NCBI RefSeq assembly: GCF_949152225.1 | Contig: NZ_CASCJC010000001.1 | Span: forward strand, 434,001-498,000 | Reading direction: 5' to 3' | DNA from: Ligilactobacillus sp900765635 | GTDB taxonomy: Bacteria > Bacillota > Bacilli > Lactobacillales > Lactobacillaceae | DNA: 64,000 nucleotides | Shown here: positions 8,125 through 15,749 of the stretch, one piece after another | How the letters are laid out: each line of letters opens with the position of its first letter | Position numbering within the stretch: position 1 is the first letter of the stretch | Position numbers and translations under genes: made by a program | Notes under the pieces: model-generated | What the model was told of the DNA's origin: nothing | Databases searched by the model: none | What the model saw: only the letters and a program-made list of their open reading frames with translations

Positions 8125-10281
8125 ATGGATGCTATGATGGAGTTAAAAACAAAGCCAGAGGCAAAGAAAATTGGTTTTGTGATAAAAAAAGATGGATATC
8201 AGATGCCTTTTGCAGAATATAAGTTACGATACATATTAGAGCAAGTAGATTTACAAGCACAAAGTTCAGCCTTAATAACTTTACTTATTAGTCACTTGGC
8301 CTTAGTGCATCCAGTAACGACAGCTGCTATTTATCAAGAACTATTAAATGTGTTAATCCAAGAAGGATACGAAAAGCAAGCACAACAGATTCAACAAAAA
8401 CATGAACAACAAGAAAAACAATGGCTAGAGCAAACTAATCCAGAAAAAAGATTGAGTCGTCTACAGTCTAAAGATCCAGCTTTAGTTCATGAAAATGCCA
8501 ATAAAGATAGTAACGTTTTTAATACGCAACGTGATTTGACGGCCGGAACAGTGGGAAAGACATTAGGCTTAAAGATGATGCCTGAACATGTGGCTAAAGC
8601 CCATTTACGTGGTGATATTCATTATCATGATTTAGATTATACCCCTTGGAGTCCGATGACAAATTGTTGCTTAATTGATTTTAAAGAAATGTTGACTAAA
8701 GGATTTAAGATTGGCAATGCCGAAGTTGAAAGCCCACGGTCAATTCAAACAGCAACTGCGCAGATGGCACAAATCATTGCTAATGTTGCTTCAAGTCAAT
8801 ACGGTGGCTGTTCAGCTGATCGTATCGATGAGGTATTAGAGCCATTTGCCTTGCGTAATTACGAAAAGCACTTAGCAGAGTCAAAAGATTATATTGATGA
8901 TCCAGTCCGCCAAAAAGAGTTTGCTAGAAAAAGAACTAAAAAAGATATCTATGATGCGATGCAAGGATTAGAGTATGAAATTAATACGTTGTTTTCTTCG
9001 CAAGGACAAACGCCTTTTACTACACTGGGCTTTGGTTTAGGTACATCTTGGGTTTCGCGTGAGATTCAAAAATCAATTTTAAAAATTCGAATCAAGGGAC
9101 TGGGGAAAGAAAAACGTACGGCAATCTTTCCTAAGCTAGTTTTTACATTGAAAAAAGATTTAAATCTCAAGCCAGGTGATCCTAATTATGACATTAAGCA
9201 ATTAGCAGTGGAATGTGCAACCAAACGGATGTATCCGGATGTGTTGATGTACGATAAGATTATCGAACTAACAGGGAGTTTCAAAGCGCCGATGGGATGT
9301 CGCTCGTTTTTACAAGGATGGCGTGATAAAGATGGCCAAGAAGTTAATTCCGGGCGAATGAATCTTGGAGTAGTAACAATTAATCTTCCACGAATAGCAC
9401 TTGAATCTAAAGGTGATATTGCTTTATTTTGGGAAATTTTTGCAGAGAAGATGCAAATCGCTAAAACAGCACTTGATTTTAAGGTGAAACGTGTATTGGA
9501 GGCTATTCCTGAAAATGCTCCTATTTTGTATCAATTTGGCGCTTTTGGTAAAAGATTAAAACCAGGTCAAGCTGTAAATGAAGTCTTTAAAGACGAGCGC
9601 GCAACTGTGTCTTTGGGCTATATTGGACTATATGAAGTGGGTTGCATATTTTTTGGACCAGACTGGGAAGATGATAAACAAGCACATGATTTTACCCTAG
9701 AAATTGTCAAGAAGATGAAAGAAGCATGTGATTTATGGTCCAAACAAAGTGGCTATCATTTTAGTGTTTATTCAACTCCAAGCGAATCTTTGACTGATCG
9801 TTTTTGTCGTTTAGACGTTGCTAAATTTGGACGAGTTAAGGATGTTACAGATAAAGATTATTATACTAATAGTTTTCATTATGATGTACGCAAACATCCA
9901 ACACCATTTGAAAAGTTATCCTTTGAAATGGATTATCCAAAATATGCTTCGGGTGGATTTATCCACTACTGTGAGTATCCTAATTTGCGTCAAAATCCTA
10001 AAGCACTTGAAGCTGTCTGGGATTGGGCATATGACAAAGTAGGGTATTTGGGAACAAACACTCCAATTGATCATTGCTATGAATGTGGTTTTGAAGGTGA
10101 ATTTAAGCCGACAGAACGAGGATTTGAATGTCCCAAGTGTGGCAATCACGATCCTAAGACCTGCGATTGTGTAAAGCGTACTTGTGGTTATTTAGGCAAT
10201 CCATTGCAAAGACCGATGGTGCATGGACGCCATGTTGAAATTGCTTCACGCGCTAAAAATTTGACGGATGAGATGAGATGA
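8125..10281 (+). CDS. nrdD: anaerobic ribonucleoside-triphosphate reductase
   Basis: NrdD makes dNTPs from NTPs without oxygen, using a glycyl radical installed by NrdG. The 718-residue protein has an N-terminal ATP-cone (about 10-100) and the catalytic barrel with SPMTNCCLIDF and GCRSFLQG. A C-terminal zinc site follows (CYECGF from 652, then CPKCG), with the radical loop RTCGYLGN at about 686-693. GAGAGG precedes ATG 8125. It is followed six bases on by nrdG, forming one operon under the NrdR boxes. All key residues are present. Confidence 0.97.
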   Translation: MDAMMELKTKPEAKKIGFVIKKDGYQMPFAEYKLRYILEQVDLQAQSSALITLLISHLALVHPVTTAAIYQELLNVLIQEGYEKQAQQIQQKHEQQEKQWLEQTNPEKRLSRLQSKDPALVHENANKDSNVFNTQRDLTAGTVGKTLGLKMMPEHVAKAHLRGDIHYHDLDYTPWSPMTNCCLIDFKEMLTKGFKIGNAEVESPRSIQTATAQMAQIIANVASSQYGGCSADRIDEVLEPFALRNYEKHLAESKDYIDDPVRQKEFARKRTKKDIYDAMQGLEYEINTLFSSQGQTPFTTLGFGLGTSWVSREIQKSILKIRIKGLGKEKRTAIFPKLVFTLKKDLNLKPGDPNYDIKQLAVECATKRMYPDVLMYDKIIELTGSFKAPMGCRSFLQGWRDKDGQEVNSGRMNLGVVTINLPRIALESKGDIALFWEIFAEKMQIAKTALDFKVKRVLEAIPENAPILYQFGAFGKRLKPGQAVNEVFKDERATVSLGYIGLYEVGCIFFGPDWEDDKQAHDFTLEIVKKMKEACDLWSKQSGYHFSVYSTPSESLTDRFCRLDVAKFGRVKDVTDKDYYTNSFHYDVRKHPTPFEKLSFEMDYPKYASGGFIHYCEYPNLRQNPKALEAVWDWAYDKVGYLGTNTPIDHCYECGFEGEFKPTERGFECPKCGNHDPKTCDCVKRTCGYLGNPLQRPMVHGRHVEIASRAKNLTDEMR

Positions 10282-10287
10282 GATAAG

Positions 10288-10863
10288 ATGAGTGAAAAAA
10301 TGCCCAAAAATCCAAAGCCAAAAGAATGGTTAGCTAGTCAGTTAAGTGCAGGATATGTGGCTGATTATAAGCCGTTTAATTTTGTTGATGGTGAAGGTGT
10401 CCGGTGTAGTTTATACGTTAGTGGCTGTATGTTTGCTTGTCCTGGATGTTATAATAAAGTTGCTCAAAATTTTCACTATGGACAACCCTATAGTCAACAA
10501 TTAGAAGATCAAATTATTGCAGATGTAAAAGCTGATTACTGTCAGGGCTTAACTTTGCTTGGGGGAGAACCTTTTTTAAATACGCAGGTGTGTTTGCGTT
10601 TAGCTAAACGGATGCGGGCTGAATTTGGACAAAGCAAAGATATTTGGGCTTGGAGCGGTTATACGTATGAAGAATTGCAACAAGATTCAGCAGATAAGCT
10701 AGAATTGTTGAGTTTGATTGATGTTTTAGTTGATGGACGCTTTATGTTAGCTAAAAAAGATTTAACTTTACAATTTAGGGGAAGTTCTAATCAGCGTATT
10801 ATTGACGTAGCTAAATCATTACAAGCTAATCAAGTTGTTTTATGGGATAAATTACTAAAATAA
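10288..10863 (+). CDS. nrdG: anaerobic ribonucleotide reductase-activating protein
   Basis: NrdG is the radical-SAM activase that abstracts hydrogen from the NrdD glycine. The 191-residue protein has Cys47-x3-Cys51-x2-Cys54 (GCMFACPGCYN) for the 4Fe-4S cluster and LTLLGGEPFL, the SAM-binding GGE motif. It follows nrdD in the same operon and ends at a strong terminator. Confidence 0.96.
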   Translation: MSEKMPKNPKPKEWLASQLSAGYVADYKPFNFVDGEGVRCSLYVSGCMFACPGCYNKVAQNFHYGQPYSQQLEDQIIADVKADYCQGLTLLGGEPFLNTQVCLRLAKRMRAEFGQSKDIWAWSGYTYEELQQDSADKLELLSLIDVLVDGRFMLAKKDLTLQFRGSSNQRIIDVAKSLQANQVVLWDKLLK

Positions 10864-10870
10864 AAGAGAA

Positions 10871-10898
10871 GACTTCAAGATTTTTTTGAAGTCTTTTT
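10871..10898 (+). terminator. terminator of nrdDG
   Basis: GACTTCAA pairs with TTGAAGTC across a 7-base T-rich loop, followed by TTTTT. Confidence 0.85.
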
Positions 10899-10902
10899 GT
10901 TT

Positions 10903-11300
10903 TTGCTAAATTAATGATAAGTGAAAGATAATTAATTTAGTTAATTTTCAAGATGATAACTAAATGGATAAAATTACCGTTAATAATGACAAAATGTTTG
11001 TTTAGATAGGTTATATGCATTTTTAACGCTATAATGAATAAAAATTATGTGAATTTTTATAACTTTACTATTATCAAATTATAATTAAGTAAATATTTAC
11101 TTTAAGTAAGTTGTTTTTTTAGTATATTTTTATTGCTTAAAATAACAAAAAAGAAAAAAGTTGTTTATAAAGATTCTAAATTAAATAAAAAGAAGAAAAA
11201 TGAATTTTTTAAGAAAAAGGTATTATTTTTTTAAAAAAAGGTGTATAATAGTATGCATAGAGAATATATATATTGTCAGGTATGTTTTAACTAAAGGAGC
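10903..11300. other. AT-rich intergenic region upstream of spx
   Basis: About 400 bases with many A and T runs and no credible ORF. The only clear signal is TATAAT at 11244-11249, a -10 about 60 bases before spx; the -35 is poor. A ribosome site (AAAGGAG) lies just before the spx ATG. I see no conserved RNA or repeat here. Confidence 0.6.
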
Positions 11301-11307
11301 GATTTAA

Positions 11308-11706
11308 ATGGTTACATTATATACGTCACCAAGCTGTACTTCGTGTCGCAAAGCTCGCGCGTGGTTAAAGGAACATAATATACCTTTTAGTGAACGCAAT
11401 ATTTTTTCAGAACCTTTGAACATTAATGAAATCAAGCAAATTTTACAAATGACTGAAGATGGAACAGAAGAAATTATTTCTAAAAGATCAAAAGTGTACC
11501 AAGACTTAAACGTAGACTTAGATGATTTGCCACTCAAAACTTTATTCGATTTGATTCAAAAAAATCCAGGCTTATTACGCCGTCCGATTATTATGGATGA
11601 AAAAAGATTACAAGTAGGTTATAACGATGATGAGATTCGTCGTTTCTTGCCTCGTGAGGTTCGAGTACTCGAATTACAACGTGCACAAGAATTAGCGGGA
11701 TTTTAA
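11308..11706 (+). CDS. spx: global stress regulator Spx (ArsC-like)
   Basis: Spx binds the RNA polymerase alpha C-terminal domain and switches on thiol-stress genes. The 132-residue protein has the redox switch Cys10-Thr-Ser-Cys13 (SPSCTSCRKARAWL), the ArsC-like fold and RRPIIMDEKRLQVGYN. Its length is standard. Its degradation adaptor YjbH is encoded about 6 kb downstream, and mecA, another Clp adaptor, is next. It stands as a single-gene unit with its own promoter and terminator. Confidence 0.95.
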   Translation: MVTLYTSPSCTSCRKARAWLKEHNIPFSERNIFSEPLNINEIKQILQMTEDGTEEIISKRSKVYQDLNVDLDDLPLKTLFDLIQKNPGLLRRPIIMDEKRLQVGYNDDEIRRFLPREVRVLELQRAQELAGF

Positions 11707-11741
11707 CTTGATTTGGATTAAAATTTAATAGGCTAGTTAAC

Positions 11742-11782
11742 AAGGATTAATTTCTATTTTAAATAGGGATTAATCCTTTTAA
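11742..11782 (+). terminator. terminator of spx
   Basis: A 10-bp stem (AAGGATTAAT with ATTAATCCTT) encloses a second pairing (CTATTT with AAATAG), followed by TTTT. The remaining 260 bases up to mecA show only AT-rich promoter-like sequence. Confidence 0.85.
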
Positions 11783-12049
11783 TATTGCTAGAATTGTTAA
11801 GGTAGAAAATTTAATTGGTTTACTGAATTTTTTATATTGTTGATAGGTCCTTTTAATTTTTAGATACATATTAAATCTAGCTAAACTAAAAGCTTAATGA
11901 TAAATATTTAAACGGCTGATATCACATTTTAACGGATAGATAATTATCACTATATGGCTTTTTTGTAGTATGAAGTCTGTTTTTTTGCTAAAATAGTGTT
12001 AAAATGCAATATGAATAAATAATTCAAATGCAGAGAGGTGGATGGTTAC

Positions 12050-12820
12050 ATGAAAATGGAAAAAGTTAATGCTAACACGATTCGCGTGACTTTAGAAGAA
12101 CAAGACTTAATTGAACGTGGGATGACCGTCCTAGATTTACTTGGAAATCAAAATGAAATTGAAAACTTTTTTTATAGTATTTTACAAGAAGTAGATGTTG
12201 AGCAAGAATTCAAAGAGTTAGATGCTGTAACTTTTCAAGTAATGCCTAAAAAAGACGGCCTAGAGATATTCATTACACGTGTGAATTTTGATCAGTTACC
12301 TCAAGATCTTGATTTTTCATTTCCTTATGTTGAAGATGATGATGAAAGTGAAGAAGAAATTTTGCAAGCATACATCGATCATAAAAAAGGTAAAGTAGGC
12401 GCAGAAATTAAACAAGAATATACTGATTATTACAGACGTTATGAAGATTTATTAGCAGAAGGTATAGAACTTGATGAATTAAAAAAGGTAGTTTTGCAAG
12501 GAAACAAAAACGAGTCTTTACAAAGAAACGTGCAACCGCAGATACAAGAATATATTTTTGAATTTAACGACTTCGAAGATTTTGCAACTTTAGCGCAAGA
12601 ATTTAATCATGTTGTTGAAAACGGTTTATATAGTTATCAAGAAAAATATTATCTTGTTTTGGAATTTAAGTCAAAGGACTATACTCCTAAAGAAGTTAGT
12701 GATATAGCAGCGATTGCTTTTGAATATGGGGAAAAAGCCCAAGTAACATTAACAACTTTGCAAGAACATGGACGCCTTTTACACCAAAATGCTTTTGATT
12801 GGGTTAAAGAAATATTTTAA
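12050..12820 (+). CDS. mecA: adaptor protein MecA
   Basis: MecA delivers substrates such as ComK or ComX-type regulators to ClpC-ClpP. The 256-residue product starts MKMEKVNANTIRVTLEEQDL, typical of the MecA N-terminal substrate-binding domain. An acidic linker follows (DDDESEEE, about 107-114), then the ClpC-binding domain. I chose ATG 12050 because GAGAGGTGG ends about nine bases before it; the in-frame GTG at 12038 overlaps that ribosome site. It is followed by a very strong terminator and then the inserted transposon. Confidence 0.92.
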   Translation: MKMEKVNANTIRVTLEEQDLIERGMTVLDLLGNQNEIENFFYSILQEVDVEQEFKELDAVTFQVMPKKDGLEIFITRVNFDQLPQDLDFSFPYVEDDDESEEEILQAYIDHKKGKVGAEIKQEYTDYYRRYEDLLAEGIELDELKKVVLQGNKNESLQRNVQPQIQEYIFEFNDFEDFATLAQEFNHVVENGLYSYQEKYYLVLEFKSKDYTPKEVSDIAAIAFEYGEKAQVTLTTLQEHGRLLHQNAFDWVKEIF

Positions 12821-12861
12821 AAAGCTATGAAATAGCGATTTTCGCTATTTCATAGCTTTTT
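12819..12861 (+). terminator. terminator of mecA
   Basis: A perfect stem of about 20 bp (AAAGCTATGAAATAGCGA and its complement) has a 3-base loop and T-run. It begins at the mecA stop codon and separates mecA from the transposon. Confidence 0.92.
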
Positions 12862-12900
12862 GTTATGTCAAATGAAGATAATTATGATAAAAACTTAATT

Positions 12901-12908
12901 TTATAAAA
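12901..12908. repeat. 8-bp target-site duplication, left copy (TTATAAAA)
   Basis: The same octamer occurs at 14633-14640, immediately outside the right end of the transposon. Eight-base duplications are characteristic of IS1595-family transposition. Confidence 0.92.
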
Positions 12909-12925
12909 GGCTATGTCACAACAAA
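12909..12925 (+). repeat. left terminal inverted repeat of the lnu(C) transposon
   Basis: GGCTATGTCACAACAAA is the complement of the right end with one mismatch. Its first six bases also pair with ATAGCC at 12936-12941, giving a subterminal hairpin. Confidence 0.88.
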
Positions 12926-12948
12926 CAGTTGATAAATAGCCATTTTTA

Positions 12949-12972
12949 TAGGGGAGTATCAGAACTCCCCTA
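12949..12972. other. perfect GC-rich hairpin inside the transposon; oriT candidate
   Basis: TAGGGGAGT pairs with ACTCCCCTA (9 bp) around a 6-base loop. It lies just past the 3' end of lnu(C) but has no T-run in the lnu(C) direction, so it is a poor terminator. Hairpins with runs of G and C mark oriT in Tn916/ICEBs1-type elements, and MTnSag1 is reported to be mobilizable. The oriT role is my inference. Confidence 0.4.
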
Positions 12973-12989
12973 CAAACTGTTATTTGCAG

Positions 12990-13484
12990 TTATCTATACT
13001 CATTTGGAATTTCGATATGAAATGTCTCACACAATAACTTCACATCATGTGCATCATTTTCATCAAACTCGTATCCCAGATGGAACATTACTTGACTATA
13101 TGGTTCAATACAGGAAACCTCTATTTCCTCAATTCTTCCTTTACCCGAAAAAGTTTCTACCGGAAAACAATCCCCATCATAAAGAATTTCACCTTCGTCC
13201 GTATATTCAAAACAATGCAAATCAATAATTCTGTTTTTCAAATCTTCCCATACAGTATGGTTCAATGTTGTATATTCCATCTTAATCTCATAAAAGCCAT
13301 TAGCTTTCATTATTTCTATAAAGTTCTGATAATCGTTCTTTTCTACAAAAATGTCAATATCATTATGGGCTCTTGACTGATATCCAAGAAGAGCATCTAC
13401 ACCCCAGCCACCATCAAGAAAGACTTTAATCTCCGCATCTATTGCAAATTGAAGAATCTGTTTTACATCTGTTATATTGACCAT
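12990..13484 (-). CDS. lnu(C): lincosamide nucleotidyltransferase Lnu(C)
   Basis: Lnu enzymes inactivate lincomycin and clindamycin by adding a nucleotide to a hydroxyl group. The 164-residue protein has the nucleotidyltransferase core FLDGGWGVDALLG and RAHNDIDIFVE, with the metal-binding Asp pair in DIDIF, then IDLHCF. Length and sequence match Lnu(C) as I know it. I chose ATG 13484 because GGAGA lies eight bases before it; the longer frame from 13553 has no ribosome site. The gene is intact, inside the transposon and downstream of the transposase. It predicts lincosamide resistance, subject to testing. Confidence 0.93.
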   Translation of the reverse strand: MVNITDVKQILQFAIDAEIKVFLDGGWGVDALLGYQSRAHNDIDIFVEKNDYQNFIEIMKANGFYEIKMEYTTLNHTVWEDLKNRIIDLHCFEYTDEGEILYDGDCFPVETFSGKGRIEEIEVSCIEPYSQVMFHLGYEFDENDAHDVKLLCETFHIEIPNEYR

Positions 13485-13507
13485 CTTATCATCTCCACAA
13501 ATTCTAA

Positions 13508-14544
13508 TTAGGCGACCAGAGGAACTGCTGGTCTGTTTGATAAATCTCTGCATTTAGCAGTTTTCAATGTTGCCAAAACAAAAGTTAAGAAGATGTTCCT
13601 TTTCTCCATGTCGCTTTCTTTGGCGTAATTTACAAGGTTATTCCACACAAGATAGTTGTTCAGATACTTGGTAGAAACACCGTTAAAGCCACGCATAAAC
13701 CTCTTTAGCTGGCTATGGTAGCTATTGATATGTTGGATATTATAAATGCCTTTCTTGGCTTTGCCAGTCTTTAACTGCACAAGGTCAATACCATTGGCAT
13801 TTGTAAATCTCACATAGGAGTTCATCTTGTCCGTAACAAGAGTGGAATTGGTCTTAATCCTACCATCATAAATATGATGTAAATCTCTTGTAGAAACTCT
13901 ACCAGTATTCGTAATCTTGGAGATAGACAAGCCATTCCTATTAACCGCACAAGGAACACATACCTTTTCTTGGGACAAGCCTCTGATATGTGTAGAATGA
14001 CCACGCTTATGAGCCTTGCGTGGCATAGCAAATGTCTTACTCTTGCTATGATTGCCCTTGTACGAGATGGCGAAAAAGTTTCGTCAGCCTCAATAATGCC
14101 GTCAAGGGTAACATCGTCTGCCATATTCTGAAGTGCATCCAAAATCTTGTGTCTCCAAAGGAATGCGGTGTTTCTGTGAATCCCACAAGCAACAGCAGTC
14201 TTACGAATGGATAAGCCATTCATCATACAATCAATGTACTGCTCCCACACGGACAAGTCTTTTCTTGTACCAGACACAATGGAGTTCGTAGCAATCACGA
14301 AGGACTTGCCACAATCCTTACATACATATCGCTGTGTGCCATCTTTACGATGACCATTGCGAACCACATGGATACAGCCACAAAGAGGGCATACACGACC
14401 ATTTGCAAAGCGTTCCTTTGCTACGAAATCTTCAATATTCAAAGACTTTACAAAGGCAGGACTTAAAAGCATTGTTTTAAGGCTTTCCTGCTCTGCGACA
14501 GTCAACTTACCGATAATATCTAATGCGTCTTTGATAGTAGGCAT
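13508..14544 (-). pseudogene. IS1595-family transposase (ISSag10-like), reading frame interrupted
   Basis: The first frame starts at ATG 14544 (AAGGAGG nine bases before). It encodes an N-terminal zinc ribbon (CPLCGC, then YVCKDCGKSF), a helix-turn-helix, and the first catalytic Asp in IIEADETF. At 14073-14077 a run of five A (T on the coding strand) shifts the frame. With six, the protein would continue FAISYKGNHSKSKTF into the second frame (MPRKAHKRGHSTH, then VTDKMNSYVRFT and NSYHSQLKRFMRGFNGVS). All domains are otherwise present. It could be a true one-base deletion, a programmed frameshift or a base-calling error. The intact ends and target duplication show transposition worked when it arrived. 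Confidence 0.85.
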
Positions 14545-14615
14545 ATCCAATTACCTCCTTCGGTGGTACTGTTTCTTCTTATTATTATACGCTATTTCTC
14601 GTCAAAAATCAACCA

Positions 14616-14632
14616 TTTGTTGTGACAGAGCC
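14616..14632 (-). repeat. right terminal inverted repeat of the lnu(C) transposon
   Basis: TTTGTTGTGACAGAGCC is the inverted partner of 12909-12925 with one mismatch. The second target duplication copy follows at 14633-14640. Confidence 0.88.
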
Positions 14633-14698
14633 TTATAAAATAACATTGATGAAACTATTGCTAGGATAAATTGCGTATTTATTATTGAGGTGAACTTA

Positions 14699-15667
14699 AT
14701 GTTATATGCAATGACAGAAAAGCAACAGTTAATTTTTGCAAAAGATGCACAAAAAAATCAGTGTTATTATTGTCCGGGATGTGGTAGACATGTGATTTTA
14801 AAACAAGGTGCGTTGAAGCTAGCACATTTTGCGCATCAAAAAGCAGCTTGTCAAATTTTTAGTGAAGGAGAAACTGATGAACATCTCAAAGGAAAACAAT
14901 TACTAGCAAAATGGTTTAGACAGCAAGGCTGCCAAGTTTGGTTAGAAGCATATTTAAGTAAACTTCATCAAAGACCTGATTTGCTAATCAAAAAGCCAAA
15001 TGGAATCTATCAAGCAATTGAATTTCAATGTGCACCATTGTCGCTTGCTAAGCTTAAGCAACGAACCTTAGGATATGCACGTTTAGGCTTGAGTTGTTGG
15101 TGGATTTTAGGGCACAGATATTATGTGAAAAATAAACTAACACAACAAAATGCACAATTTTTGAGGTTTCATCCTAATTTAGGCTACTATTTAACTTATA
15201 TAACACAAGATAATGATCGCTTATTGCTTGTGTATGATTTACAGTGCGATGATTTTTTGCAATTGCAAAAACACTATTACTATGCCGAAAATATCAGACA
15301 ACTCCAAGGCTTTTATCATAAAAAACATATCATAAAATATGGATTAATTTCTGCCAGTAAAAAAGCTAAACAAATCCAAAAATTGCAACGATTATGTTGG
15401 CAAGAGCAAGGAAAACTACATGATTTGCAAATCGCCTGTTATGAACAACGGATAAGACTACAAGATGTTTATCCTAAATTTGCAGCAACTACATATCAAG
15501 CTCCGTTATTTTGTCAATATCCGTTTAGTTGGAAAATTAAAGCTTTATTGCAAAAAGATAAATGTTGTTATGCTGACCTATTGACACAAAGTCTATTTGA
15601 AACACCATTATTAAAGACTGATTCTTGGCGCCAAAGACAAATTGAACAGTTTGTTTCTTTACTGTAA
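14699..15667 (+). CDS. coiA: competence protein CoiA
   Basis: CoiA is a cytosolic protein needed for recombination of incoming DNA during natural transformation. The 322-residue product has an N-terminal zinc ribbon (YYCPGCGRHVILK) and a nuclease-like core with HQRPDLLI and YQAIEFQCAPL, the D-(E-x-Q) pattern of restriction-like enzymes. I chose ATG 14699, with GAGGTG seven bases upstream, over the GTG at 14690, which overlaps that site. It normally follows mecA closely; here the lnu(C) transposon has been inserted in front of it, possibly changing its expression. Confidence 0.9.
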   Translation: MLYAMTEKQQLIFAKDAQKNQCYYCPGCGRHVILKQGALKLAHFAHQKAACQIFSEGETDEHLKGKQLLAKWFRQQGCQVWLEAYLSKLHQRPDLLIKKPNGIYQAIEFQCAPLSLAKLKQRTLGYARLGLSCWWILGHRYYVKNKLTQQNAQFLRFHPNLGYYLTYITQDNDRLLLVYDLQCDDFLQLQKHYYYAENIRQLQGFYHKKHIIKYGLISASKKAKQIQKLQRLCWQEQGKLHDLQIACYEQRIRLQDVYPKFAATTYQAPLFCQYPFSWKIKALLQKDKCCYADLLTQSLFETPLLKTDSWRQRQIEQFVSLL

Positions 15668-15749
15668 CTTAATTTTTACTGAGGTTGCTTTTTTAAAGAT
15701 AGATTAGTAAAATTAGAGTTAATTAAAATAAAATTAGGAGGACGCTTGG

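Larger units (their letters stand above)
12909..14632. mobile_element. MTnSag1/ISSag10-type transposon carrying lnu(C)
   Basis: The element is exactly 1,724 bp between 17-bp terminal inverted repeats (12909-12925 GGCTATGTCACAACAAA; 14616-14632, one mismatch). It is flanked by the octamer TTATAAAA on both sides. It carries an IS1595-type transposase (two frames) and lnu(C), both on the minus strand. The layout, and the length as I recall it, match MTnSag1, the small mobilizable transposon described from Streptococcus agalactiae. Codon use is visibly less AT-rich than the host, indicating recent arrival. It sits between the mecA terminator and coiA and breaks no gene. Confidence 0.93.

Noticed and set aside
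9818..10149. Overlapping ORFs inside nrdD on both strands
   Set aside because: They are frame shadows of a fully supported gene.
12929..13376. Plus-strand ORFs of 99 and 109 codons opposite lnu(C)
   Set aside because: They lie antisense to a well-identified gene, have no ribosome site and resemble no protein I know.
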